Assembly (NCBI GenBank): GCA_050945855.1
Contig: JBMNTS010000001.1
Span: 1 to 64,000, forward strand
Length of the DNA stretch: 64,000 bases
DNA from: CAYSNP01 sp050945855
Lineage (GTDB): Bacteria; Bacillota; Clostridia; Christensenellales; DTU072
Reading direction: 5' to 3'
In this document: positions 50,887 to 59,207 of the stretch, in pieces
How positions within the stretch are numbered: the stretch's first letter is position 1
Layout: every line of letters begins with the position of its first letter
Position numbers and translations under genes: made by a program
The notes under the pieces: model-generated
Seen by the model: the letters and a program-made list of their open reading frames with translations, nothing else
Databases searched by the model: none
What the model was told of the DNA's origin: nothing

Positions 50887-52446
50887 ATGACCGTTTACAA
50901 AAGCAATATTATCACTTGCAATGCAAATTACGATACCTTCCAATACCTTGCCGAAGAAGATGGCATAATTAAATACGTAGGCAATTCCTTGCCCGAAAAA
51001 TATCGCACACAGCCCCTTATAGACCTGAGCGATAAGGCGATTATTCCCACATTCAGCGATAATCATACGCACTTTGTGTCTTACGCGGTACTGTCCATGG
51101 CGCTTGATATCAGCAATATCAAAAGCAACGCGGAGATTAAAGAGCTGATTCGAAAAAGAAATTCCAAAAAAACGGTTTTCGCTTTCGGTGCCAATAAAAC
51201 CAAAGTGACCGAACAGACATTTATCACAAAAGAGGATTTGGACGAGGTATGCCCCAACGTTTACGCTGTGCTGATAACCTCGGACGGACACGGCATGATT
51301 GTCAACAGCAAAGCTCTGCGCTCCCTGCCCCAAAGCATTAAAACCACCAGAGGGTACAATCCCGACAGCGGTCTGATTATTAATGAAGCGTTTTACGTAG
51401 CGGTATCCGCTCTTAGCAAACTGCTCCCCAAAAAAGATATTATTGCTTCTTTTGCAAACGCCATTGACAGAATGGCAAAAAGGGGTATCGGGCATTTTGT
51501 ATGCTGCGTAGGCTCCTCCTTTCCTAAGGACATTGACGTAAATTTATTTATTTGGGCTGCCAAAGGGCAGCGAAGCGGAGTCCAAATGCGCATTATGTAT
51601 CAGACCTTTAACGTAGATAAGGTCACAAAAAGAGGCTTGCCGAGGCTGGGAGGGTGTTTTGAGTGCGCCCTGGACGGCAGCATCGGTCTGCGTGACGCTG
51701 CGCTTAATGAGCCCTATTGCGGTACCGACAACAAAGGCATATTGTATCATACGGATGAAGAACTGATGGAAAAAGTAAGCCGCGCCAACAAAAGCGGACT
51801 GAGTGTGCAGATGCACGCCATAGGCGACGCCGCTTTTGACCAAGCCGTCCGCGCCATCAAATACGCTTTGGACGAATGCCCGCGCGCCGACCACAGGCAC
51901 GGCATAATCCACGCTTCCATGCCAACGGAAGAGGGTATGCGGATTTGCAAGGAATATAATATTCAGATAATAGCACAATTTGCTTTTTTGGATTTGCAAG
52001 GCAACAATTTCGAGCCCATGTATGAGGCGCTTGGCGAAAGGGTTTACGCGGCGGAGCCGTACAGGCAACTGTGGGATTTGGGACTGGTGATTTCAGCGGG
52101 CAGCGACGCCCCCGTTACCGAACCCGACCCCATTCAATGGCTGAATAAAGCCTGCAACAACCTTAATTACAAAAACAGGTTATCTGTCGGGGAAGCGCTC
52201 CGCGCTTGCACCCACAACGGCTACTACTCCACCTTTGACGAGGACAAAAGAGGCAGTCTGGAAGAAGGAAAAATCGCAGATATGGTTATCCTCAGCAAAA
52301 ACCCATACGCTATAGATAAAAAGGAATTGGGCGCTCTTGAAGTAGAGGCTACCATTTTTGCGGGTAAGAAATACGAAAGACCCAAAGGCGGCATACTTTC
52401 CGCCATCGCAAGGGGCATTTTTACGCCGGCAAACAAAAATTATTAA
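50887..52446 (+). CDS. YtcJ-like amidohydrolase
   Basis: A 519-residue metal-dependent hydrolase of the amidohydrolase 3 group. The metal motif is DNHTHF (about 59-64), a large inserted domain follows, then MHAIGDAAFDQA with a ligand His, the HGIIHA segment, and SAGSDAPVTEPDP with the catalytic Asp. The C-terminus has the usual GSLEEGKIADMVIL beta-sandwich return. The first residues form the other half of that sandwich. No signal peptide. Members hydrolyse amides or related C-N bonds; the substrate is unknown. It is a single-gene unit divergent from rex. Confidence 0.85.
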   Translation: MTVYKSNIITCNANYDTFQYLAEEDGIIKYVGNSLPEKYRTQPLIDLSDKAIIPTFSDNHTHFVSYAVLSMALDISNIKSNAEIKELIRKRNSKKTVFAFGANKTKVTEQTFITKEDLDEVCPNVYAVLITSDGHGMIVNSKALRSLPQSIKTTRGYNPDSGLIINEAFYVAVSALSKLLPKKDIIASFANAIDRMAKRGIGHFVCCVGSSFPKDIDVNLFIWAAKGQRSGVQMRIMYQTFNVDKVTKRGLPRLGGCFECALDGSIGLRDAALNEPYCGTDNKGILYHTDEELMEKVSRANKSGLSVQMHAIGDAAFDQAVRAIKYALDECPRADHRHGIIHASMPTEEGMRICKEYNIQIIAQFAFLDLQGNNFEPMYEALGERVYAAEPYRQLWDLGLVISAGSDAPVTEPDPIQWLNKACNNLNYKNRLSVGEALRACTHNGYYSTFDEDKRGSLEEGKIADMVILSKNPYAIDKKELGALEVEATIFAGKKYERPKGGILSAIARGIFTPANKNY

Positions 52447-52503
52447 ATATATTTTCAGCCGATAGGATTCTTTTCTGTTACCGTATCAATAAGATAAGGC
52501 GAT

Positions 52504-53400
52504 TTATGATTGTTTGTGGTTTTTTCCGGGTTGAATAAAAACCGAACTTAGAATGGATAAAAAGATTATCGCGCCCCCTATCGCTATCCACTTGTTGAAC
52601 TGCTCATAGCCCAGCATCAGGGAAAATATTACGGCAAAGACTGATTCCGAGCATAAAATCGTGGATACCGTGGTGGCTTTTATGTGCGCCTGGGTAAAAG
52701 TCTGCATCAAGTAGGCAAAGCCTGTGGAAAAAACGCCCAAGAATAACGCGCCTAATATAAAATAAGGCATTTCTATATTTACATACAGTTGCCTTTCGGT
52801 AATTACGGAAAGAATAAGACCCATAATACCCACCCCTGCCAGTTGCACGAAAGTAAAGTTGGTGGAATCGTATTTATGGCTTTCCTTTTCCAGCAATATA
52901 AAGTGTATGGCAAAGAACAGCGCCGCGCCCAGCGACAGTAAATCTCCTGCATTCATATTCATATTTTCGGAAAAAATCTCAAAAAATATAAACATCCCAA
53001 CAATACATACGCTCGCGTCCGCCAACGGCTTGACCGCCTTTTTGCGGAATAACGCTATGGAGAGCAAGGCTGTAAAGATTACGTATACGCCGGTAAGCAT
53101 ACCGTTTTTTGAGGGAGTTGTATACTTGGCGGCATAGCTCTGCAACACAAAAGCCGTCAAAAGCACGCAGGAAATTACCGCTCCCGAATATACTTCGTTT
53201 TTGGATATGGGCGGCGATTTTAATATCGGTCTGGCGCAAAGCAGCGACAGCGCGCCCACTATAAAGCGTATCGCCACCAACAAAAAAACCGGGGTGCCGT
53301 GGTCCAACATTAGTTTGACTATGGAAAAGCCCATACCCCATACGGCGCTGACTGCGATAAGCAATAAAACTAGAGTCAACCTTCCGGTTTTTGAATTCAT
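52504..53400 (-). CDS. EamA-family (DMT) transporter
   Basis: A 298-residue drug/metabolite transporter with ten predicted helices in two EamA repeats; the repeats begin near LLLIAVSAVWGMGFSIVK and near GDLLSLGAALFFAIHFIL. These proteins usually export amino acids or other small metabolites, and the substrate cannot be read here. It lies downstream of thpR on the same strand, 44 bases apart, and converges with the amidohydrolase gene. Confidence 0.85.
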   Translation of the reverse strand: MNSKTGRLTLVLLLIAVSAVWGMGFSIVKLMLDHGTPVFLLVAIRFIVGALSLLCARPILKSPPISKNEVYSGAVISCVLLTAFVLQSYAAKYTTPSKNGMLTGVYVIFTALLSIALFRKKAVKPLADASVCIVGMFIFFEIFSENMNMNAGDLLSLGAALFFAIHFILLEKESHKYDSTNFTFVQLAGVGIMGLILSVITERQLYVNIEMPYFILGALFLGVFSTGFAYLMQTFTQAHIKATTVSTILCSESVFAVIFSLMLGYEQFNKWIAIGGAIIFLSILSSVFIQPGKNHKQS

Positions 53401-53444
53401 ATATACCTCAATAGTGCGCTATTATCAATTACTGTATCCTTTTA

Positions 53445-53978
53445 TTACGCGGGGAAAAGCTGCCTGACGTATACGGGTCTGTAGACAAGCGTGCCCCCGA
53501 TATTCTCCGAACTCATCAATTCGCATGATTCCGCCCGAAAGGAAAAAGGCTCAAAGCTAATCTTATCCAGCATGTTTTTGTCGATGACCACATCCCTGCC
53601 CAAGGTGAGATGGGGCTTATATACTCTGTCCTCCAAATCAAATCCGCTTTTCTTTAATGCGTCCGCAAGCTGTACCCGAAGAACAAAAAGCGCTTTGTTC
53701 CGCTCAACCCCCACCCAGACAATACTGCCCTTTCTGCCCCCGAACGCGCCCAGCCTGTTCACGGTTATCATAAACGGGGGCGCGGTTATTTCGTCCATAA
53801 CCTTTTTAATTGCGCATAAGCGCTCCGGCGGCGTTTGACCTATAAAAACTAAGGTCAGATGCAGATTCTCCTCTCTTGTATATCTGCCCTTTTGCGCCAT
53901 TTCCTTTACGGCAAGCTGCGCGGCGGTAAGCTTGTCTTTTATCGGCTTAGGAAAATTGATTGCTATAAACAGGCGCAT
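53445..53978 (-). CDS. thpR: RNA 2',3'-cyclic phosphodiesterase (2H family)
   Basis: A 177-residue 2H phosphoesterase with both catalytic motifs, HLTLVFIG (about 43-50) and HLTLGRDV (about 125-132), that opens 2',3'-cyclic phosphates on RNA and was first described as a 2'-5' RNA ligase. The start MRLFIAINFP at ATG 53978 is the family's usual beginning and has AAGGA upstream; an in-frame extension to 54014 also has a weak site. It lies between the tRNA terminator and the EamA transporter gene. Confidence 0.9.
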   Translation of the reverse strand: MRLFIAINFPKPIKDKLTAAQLAVKEMAQKGRYTREENLHLTLVFIGQTPPERLCAIKKVMDEITAPPFMITVNRLGAFGGRKGSIVWVGVERNKALFVLRVQLADALKKSGFDLEDRVYKPHLTLGRDVVIDKNMLDKISFEPFSFRAESCELMSSENIGGTLVYRPVYVRQLFPA

Positions 53979-54111
53979 ATTTTGTTCCTTTTTACTAAGC
54001 TCTTTCATTGACACTCCCTTATTGCAACCTTTAGCTTGTCGCCTGCCCTCTTCCCTATTTTTGCCCTGATTTATCCTTAATTGCGACAGGATAAAAATTT
54101 TTGCTTATAAA

Positions 54112-54162
54112 TAAAAAAAAAGGTAAGATTTTGCCGTTGTCGCTAAGAACTTGTCAAAATCT
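54112..54162 (-). terminator. Terminator after the tRNA cluster
   Basis: On the minus strand AGATTTTG (54162-54155) pairs with CAAAATCT (54133-54126) and is followed by TACC and nine Ts. It is about 20 bases beyond the tRNA-Leu end. Confidence 0.7.
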
Positions 54163-54180
54163 CGCCGTTTCTTTTCAAGC

Positions 54181-54270
54181 TGGTGCCGTTGATCGGACTT
54201 GAACCGATACGATTTTTTAAAATCGAGGGATTTTAAGTCCCTTGCGTCTGCCTGTTCCGCCACAACGGCA
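54181..54270 (-). tRNA. tRNA-Leu (anticodon TAA)
   Basis: Acceptor arms TGCCGTT and AACGGCA pair, the anticodon loop is CTTAAAA with TAA, a long variable arm typical of tRNA-Leu is present, and GGTTCAAGTCC forms the T arm. CCA is encoded at 54183-54181. Confidence 0.95.
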
Positions 54271-54273
54271 TTT

Positions 54274-54348
<75 letters not shown>

Positions 54349-54351
54349 TTA

Positions 54352-54426
54352 TGGAGCGGGAAACGAGATTCGAACTCGCGACATTCGCCTTGGCAAGGCG
54401 ACGCTCTACCACTGAGCCATTCCCGC
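54352..54426 (-). tRNA. tRNA-Gly (anticodon GCC)
   Basis: Acceptor arms GCGGGAA and TTCCCGC pair, the anticodon loop is TTGCCAA with GCC, the T arm has GTTCGAATC, and CCA is encoded. It is the first tRNA of the Gly-Cys-Leu transcript. Confidence 0.95.
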
Positions 54427-54477
54427 TTATATCCTTGCCTTTGCCCTTTACGCGCTTGGCGCGATAACAGCTTATAC

Positions 54478-54506
54478 AATATAACAAATATACTCAAAAA
54501 AATCAA
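54478..54506 (-). promoter_or_regulatory. Promoter of the tRNA cluster
   Basis: On the minus strand TTGATT (54506-54501) and TATATT (54483-54478) are 17 bases apart, about 50 bases before tRNA-Gly. Confidence 0.65.
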
Positions 54507-54571
54507 GCGGTTAAAGCATTTTTGGTAAAATGGTTATGCCGTCTTTTGATTTTTTTATCTGTGCGCAGCTT

Positions 54572-55243
54572 TTACTTTTTGCTTAAATCGGGTCTGTCCG
54601 CAAGTCCGCTGTCCGAATACTTTTTGTCAGGCGTCCTGCCCTCCCGCCTTGCAAGCTCCGCGTATATGTCGCTTAATTCTATGCCGGAATTGCTCATTAA
54701 TACCATTGTATGATAGAGAAGGTCGCATAGCTCCATAATCAGGGAGTCTTTTTCTCCGTTTTTTGCGGCAATCAGCACTTCGGCGCATTCTTCGGAAAGC
54801 TTTTTTAATATCTTATCCTGTCCTTTATCGTAAAGATAGTTGGTATAGCTCCCCGCAATTGGATTAGTCTTTCTGTCCTTGATTGTCGCCATCAAATCGC
54901 CGATAATCTTGTAATCGGAGCCGTCTTGTCCGCACAGGGAGCGGTAAAAACAGCTTTGGCTTCCCGTATGGCAGGCCGCGCCCGTTTGTTCCACCTTAAA
55001 AAGCAGGCTGTCGCCGTCGCAATCCGCAAAGCCGCATACGACCTTTTGAATATGGCCGCTGGTCTCTCCCTTTTTCCATAATTGTTGCCTGGAACGGGAA
55101 AAATAATGCATATAGCCCGTATTTAGGGTTTTCTCCAGCGCTTCCTCATTCATATAAGCCTGCATCAGCACACGTCCGGAATATATGTCCTGAGCGATAA
55201 CGGGTATCAGCCCGTTTGCGTCAAATTTCAAATCCTTGCCCAT
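54572..55243 (-). CDS. hisI: Bifunctional PR-AMP cyclohydrolase / PR-ATP pyrophosphatase
   Basis: HisIE fusion of 223 residues for steps 2 and 3 of histidine synthesis. The cyclohydrolase half (about 1-115) has the metal and active-site residues in DCDGDSLLFK and CHTGSQSCF. The pyrophosphatase half (about 115-210) has the MazG-like helices with KLSEECAEVLIAAK. It is the last gene of the hisZGDBAF-hisIE run, ten bases after hisF. The fused form is common in Firmicutes and enterics. Confidence 0.96.
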   Translation of the reverse strand: MGKDLKFDANGLIPVIAQDIYSGRVLMQAYMNEEALEKTLNTGYMHYFSRSRQQLWKKGETSGHIQKVVCGFADCDGDSLLFKVEQTGAACHTGSQSCFYRSLCGQDGSDYKIIGDLMATIKDRKTNPIAGSYTNYLYDKGQDKILKKLSEECAEVLIAAKNGEKDSLIMELCDLLYHTMVLMSNSGIELSDIYAELARREGRTPDKKYSDSGLADRPDLSKK

Positions 55244-55253
55244 AATATCTCCT

Positions 55254-56009
55254 CTATATTTTTACGTTTACGCCGTTGGCCGCAAGATATTCTTTTAGCT
55301 CCATAATATTTATTTCGTTAAAATGGAACAGCCCCGCAGCCAGCGCGCCGTCCGCGCCGCCCTCGGTCAGCGCCTGCAGAAAATGCTCCCTGCTGCCCGC
55401 TCCGCCCGATGCGATAACAGGTATCTTTACGCAGGAACTAATTTGCCTGGTGATTTCTATATCGTAGCCCGCTTTGGTGCCGTCGCAATCCATGGAAGTG
55501 AGCAGGATTTCGCCCGCGCCCAGCCTTTGGACTTGCTTTGCCCACTCTATGGCGTCCAGTCCCGTATTGACTCTTCCGCCGTTGATAAACACCTTGTAAT
55601 TATCCTCGACTTTTTTTACGTCTATGGCTACCGTAATGCGCGCGCCTCCAAACTTTTTTGCCGCCTGTTCTATTAATTCGGGCGTTTTTACGGCGGCGGA
55701 ATTCATGGAAACTTTGCTTGCGCCTATGTCAAGCAAAGTCTGAATATGCTCTATACTGCCGATTCCGCCTCCGATGGTTAGAGGTATGGAAACCTGCTTT
55801 GCCGCCTTGCCTATGGTATCCAACATAGTGGAACGCTTCTCGTGCGTTGCGGAAATATCCAAAAACACGATTTCGTCCGCTCCCGCCTCATTATATTTTT
55901 TGGCTATCTCCACGGGGTCGCCGGCATCTTTTAAGTCCACAAAATTAACGCCTTTGACTACTCTGCCCTTATAAATATCCAAACAGGGGATTATTCTTTT
56001 TTGCCGCAT
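55254..56009 (-). CDS. hisF: Imidazole glycerol phosphate synthase cyclase subunit, lacking a HisH partner here
   Basis: HisF closes the imidazole ring from PRFAR and ammonia, giving IGP and AICAR. The 251-residue TIM barrel has both catalytic aspartates (CLDIYKGRVVKG, Asp11; LLTSMDCDGTKAGY, the second Asp) and phosphate-binding GGG and ASGGAG. The residues that gate the ammonia channel in Thermotoga HisF (Arg5, Glu46, Lys99 and the Glu of GAGEILLT) are all kept. Asp98, which signals to and holds HisH, is Ser98 here (GASKVS; codon AGC at 55718-55716). No hisH lies in the operon, so I infer an ammonia-dependent HisF. It overlaps hisA by 19 bases. Confidence 0.96.
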   Translation of the reverse strand: MRQKRIIPCLDIYKGRVVKGVNFVDLKDAGDPVEIAKKYNEAGADEIVFLDISATHEKRSTMLDTIGKAAKQVSIPLTIGGGIGSIEHIQTLLDIGASKVSMNSAAVKTPELIEQAAKKFGGARITVAIDVKKVEDNYKVFINGGRVNTGLDAIEWAKQVQRLGAGEILLTSMDCDGTKAGYDIEITRQISSCVKIPVIASGGAGSREHFLQALTEGGADGALAAGLFHFNEINIMELKEYLAANGVNVKI

Positions 56010-56713
56010 AAATCCAGCGCCTCCGATAAATTTATCCTGCCTTCGTACAAAGCCTTGCCCATTATCGCTCCGTAAATGTTTTTCTCGGCAAGGTTTACGA
56101 TATCGTCATACCCCGACAAACCGCCGGAGGCAATAACGTTCATTCCCGTTTCCCTTTGCAGCTTTTCGCACGCCTCCGCGTTGATGCCGAAGAGCGCGCC
56201 GTCACGGCTGATATCCGTATATACTATATCGCTGATACCGTATTCCTTTAACCTTAAGGCAACCTCAAGCGGGGTAAGCGGAGCCTCTTCCACCCACCCT
56301 TTTATGCGCAACCTGCCATCCATCGCGTCAAGACCCGCCACAATCCTGTCCTTATAAATTGCCGCCGCCTTCTCCACCTCTTGGGGAGACTGGACGCATA
56401 TGCTTCCCGCGATTACCCTGTCGTACCCAAGCTCGTCAAGACAGTATTTTATCTTGTCAGCCGTGCGTATGCCCCCGCCCAACTGCAGCGTGGCGTCCGT
56501 GTTTTCGCGAATGGCGGCAAGGATGTCCTTGTTTATATCCGAATTATCAAACGCGCCGTTCAGATCCACAATATGTATATACCGGGCGCCCAAACTCGTC
56601 CATTTGACCGCCATTTCCACAGGGTCGCCGTAAACGGTTACATTATCTCTTTTGCCGTAGAGCAGTCTTACCGCTTTCTTATCCAGTATATCTATAGCGG
56701 GGAAAAGTTTCAT
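55991..56713 (-). CDS. hisA: ProFAR isomerase
   Basis: TIM-barrel isomerase of the fourth histidine step (240 residues). The N-terminal catalytic Asp is in FPAIDILDKKAVRLL and the second in VYTDISRDGALFG; the phosphate-binding LGGGIRT and ASGGLSG are both present. It starts one base after the hisB stop and overlaps hisF. In most Firmicutes hisH lies between hisB and hisA; here the two genes abut with no room for it. Confidence 0.96.
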   Translation of the reverse strand: MKLFPAIDILDKKAVRLLYGKRDNVTVYGDPVEMAVKWTSLGARYIHIVDLNGAFDNSDINKDILAAIRENTDATLQLGGGIRTADKIKYCLDELGYDRVIAGSICVQSPQEVEKAAAIYKDRIVAGLDAMDGRLRIKGWVEEAPLTPLEVALRLKEYGISDIVYTDISRDGALFGINAEACEKLQRETGMNVIASGGLSGYDDIVNLAEKNIYGAIMGKALYEGRINLSEALDLCGKKE

Positions 56714-56714
56714 A

Positions 56715-57302
56715 TTAATCTAAGATGCCTTTGGAGGAAGGTATGCCCTTGCCCGATATTTTGACCGCCTCCGCCAGCGCCCTTGCCACGCCTTTGAATA
56801 TGCTCTCCGCTATATGGTGAAAATTGGAGCCGTATACGTAATTTATGTGCAGGGTAATGCCGGCGTTAACAGTAAAGGCGCGCAAAAACTCTTCGATAAG
56901 CTGACAATCAAATTCCCCTATCTTTCCGCCTTCGGATAAAGGAGGCACATTGTAGACCAGCAGGCTTCTGCCCGAAACGTCCAAATCCACTCTGGTCAAC
57001 GCCTCATCCATGGGAATGCTCTTGTTGCCGAATCTGGTTATGCCCCATTTGTCGCCTAAGGCGGTATGAACGCATTTGCCCAAAGCTATGCCTATATCCT
57101 CCACCGAATGATGAAAGTCTACGAATATATCGCCTGAGCAAATCACCGTCAAATCAAAGTTGCCGTGAGCGGAAAAAAGCTCCAGCATATGATTGAAAAA
57201 ACCTATCTTGGTATCAATGGTGCGTTCTCCCTTGCCGTCCAGATTTATAGACACAAAGGTATCCGTTTCCGCGGTTTTCCTGCTCAATTCGCTTTTCCTC
57301 AT
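56715..57302 (-). CDS. hisB: Imidazoleglycerol-phosphate dehydratase
   Basis: Monofunctional dehydratase of the sixth step, 195 residues, with the paired manganese motifs VDFHHSVEDIGI (about 61-72) and SNFHHIAESIFKG (about 162-174). No phosphatase domain is fused, so histidinol phosphatase must be elsewhere, as must hisC. It overlaps hisD by four bases. Confidence 0.96.
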   Translation of the reverse strand: MRKSELSRKTAETDTFVSINLDGKGERTIDTKIGFFNHMLELFSAHGNFDLTVICSGDIFVDFHHSVEDIGIALGKCVHTALGDKWGITRFGNKSIPMDEALTRVDLDVSGRSLLVYNVPPLSEGGKIGEFDCQLIEEFLRAFTVNAGITLHINYVYGSNFHHIAESIFKGVARALAEAVKISGKGIPSSKGILD

Positions 57303-58579
57303 TTTTGACCTCCTTGGGGTATCCTTATTTTGACCGAATTTGCGTGCGCTCCGAAGCCTTCTGCCGTCGCAAGATCGTAAATATACGGCGCAGCGTTGTA
57401 AAATTGCTCTTTGTCATATTTGATGTAACTCATTTTTCTGCAAAAGGTATCCGTATTTAGCGCTTGGAAAAATCTGGCGGAACCGCTGGTGGGCAAAACG
57501 TGGCTGGGTCCCGCAAAGTAATCCCCTAACGCCTCCGGAGAGTATTCGCCAATAAATATCGCTCCGGCATTGTTAATTTGCTCCGCGTACTCTTCGGCAT
57601 TTCTGCAGATTATCTCCAGATGCTCGGGGGCTATTATATCGGCTACCTCGCACGCAAGGCGCATATTCTTCACCAGAATTACAGCGCCGTTGTTTTGCAG
57701 AGATTTTTTTATGATTTCCGCTCTTGCCAAACTGCCTGTTTGCCTCTCCAACTCAATCTGCACTTCGTCCGCAAGCCGGGGGCTGTCCGTCACCAGATAC
57801 GCCGCGGAAAGCTCGTCATGCTCCGCCTGTCCCAGCATATCCGCGGCAACAATATCCGCCCTCGCACTCTCGTCCGCGACAATCGCTATTTCGCTGGGAC
57901 CCGCGGTCATATCTATTTTCACCGTGCCGAACAATTCCTTTTTTGCCAATGTCACGTAAATATTGCCCGGCCCCGCTATTACGTCTACTTTGGGTATACT
58001 TTCCGTACCGTAGGCCATAGCGGCAACCGCTTGCGCTCCCCCTACCCTGTAGACGCGCTCTACGCCGCATTCCGCAGCCGCCGCTAAGGTAAGAGGATTG
58101 CTAAGGTTTGGGGAACACATTATTATCTCTTTTACGCCCGCGGCCTTGGCTACCAACGCCGTCATCAGCACGCTGGAAGGATACGCCGCCGTTCCGCCGG
58201 GAACGTAAATCCCCGCTCTTTTTAAGGGGCGGATAAGCGCGCCCGTGGCAATTCCGTTACCGGTGTGTATATTGTCGCTGCTTTTTTGCTTTAAGTGGTA
58301 ATCGTATATATTTTTAGCCGCTTTTTTTATAGCCGTCATCAAATTGGGCGGCACTGCCCTGCGGGCTTGCTCTATTTCCTCTTTGCTTACGGCAATATTG
58401 TCCTTGTTTAATTGCAGCCTGTCAAACTTCAGGGTGTAATCAAAAACAGCCTCGTCCCCCCTTTGGCGCACATCCTTGATAATGGAGCGCACCGAAAGGG
58501 CGATATCCTCTTTTTCCAGGTAATTATGAGTAAAAATTGCTTTTATATCCTCACCGGGATAACGGTATACCTTAATCAT
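57299..58579 (-). CDS. hisD: Histidinol dehydrogenase
   Basis: Zinc enzyme for the last two oxidations of histidine synthesis. ATG 58579 has GAGGAC upstream and overlaps the hisG stop; it gives 426 residues. Motifs: KRAGIYVPGGTAAYPSS, VGGAQAVAAMAYG, AGPGNIYVTLAKK, GPSEIAIVADE, and the catalytic PEHLEII and YFAGPSHVLPTSG. It is normal in all visible active-site blocks. Confidence 0.96.
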   Translation of the reverse strand: MIKVYRYPGEDIKAIFTHNYLEKEDIALSVRSIIKDVRQRGDEAVFDYTLKFDRLQLNKDNIAVSKEEIEQARRAVPPNLMTAIKKAAKNIYDYHLKQKSSDNIHTGNGIATGALIRPLKRAGIYVPGGTAAYPSSVLMTALVAKAAGVKEIIMCSPNLSNPLTLAAAAECGVERVYRVGGAQAVAAMAYGTESIPKVDVIAGPGNIYVTLAKKELFGTVKIDMTAGPSEIAIVADESARADIVAADMLGQAEHDELSAAYLVTDSPRLADEVQIELERQTGSLARAEIIKKSLQNNGAVILVKNMRLACEVADIIAPEHLEIICRNAEEYAEQINNAGAIFIGEYSPEALGDYFAGPSHVLPTSGSARFFQALNTDTFCRKMSYIKYDKEQFYNAAPYIYDLATAEGFGAHANSVKIRIPQGGQK

Positions 58580-59207
58580 CTGTCCTCGCAAGCGCTTTTT
58601 TTATTGCTTGAATAAGCGGCGAAATAACTTCCCTTTTTGTTTTCAGGCTGACCTTGTTTACCACAAAGCGCGCGCTGCTTGTGGCTACTTCGTCCAGTAT
58701 TGCCAAATCGTTTTCCGCCAGCGTTCTGCCGCTTTCCACAATATCCAAAATTACGTCCGAAAGCCCGATTACCGGTCCTAATTCCACGCTGCCGGACAGT
58801 TTTATAATTTCTATGTTTTGTTGTTTTTCCGCAAAATACTTTTTAGCGCAGTTGACGTATTTGGTGGCGACGCGCAAATTGTTGATGCCTATAAAATCGG
58901 TGCCCGGCCTGCCTGCTATAACCAGTCTGCAGCCCGAAAAGCCCAAATCCAGCAGTTCGTAGATATTGCTTTCGCTCTCTAAAATGGTATCTTTGCCGCA
59001 AATGCCTATATCCGCCACTCCGTGCTCCACATAAGTGGGAACGTCCAGCGGTTTGACAAAAATAAATCTCAAGGTTTCCTTCTCATCGGTAAAAATCAGC
59101 TTTCTGCTGTCCACCTTGAGAAAAGACAAATCCAGCCCCGCTTTTTCCAGCAGGGCAATGCTTTTTTCCGCCAGTCTTCCTTTTGCGAGCGCAACGGTAA
59201 TATTCAT
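58572..59207 (-). CDS. hisG: ATP phosphoribosyltransferase, short form
   Basis: Catalyses the first step, joining ATP and PRPP. At 211 residues it is the short form, lacking the C-terminal regulatory domain and therefore dependent on HisZ for activity and histidine feedback. Blocks: ALAKGRLAEKSIALLEKAG, GVADIGICGKDTI, and the PRPP-binding ILDIVESGRTLAENDL. It overlaps hisZ by four bases, matching the partnership. Confidence 0.96.
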   Translation of the reverse strand: MNITVALAKGRLAEKSIALLEKAGLDLSFLKVDSRKLIFTDEKETLRFIFVKPLDVPTYVEHGVADIGICGKDTILESESNIYELLDLGFSGCRLVIAGRPGTDFIGINNLRVATKYVNCAKKYFAEKQQNIEIIKLSGSVELGPVIGLSDVILDIVESGRTLAENDLAILDEVATSSARFVVNKVSLKTKREVISPLIQAIKKALARTDD

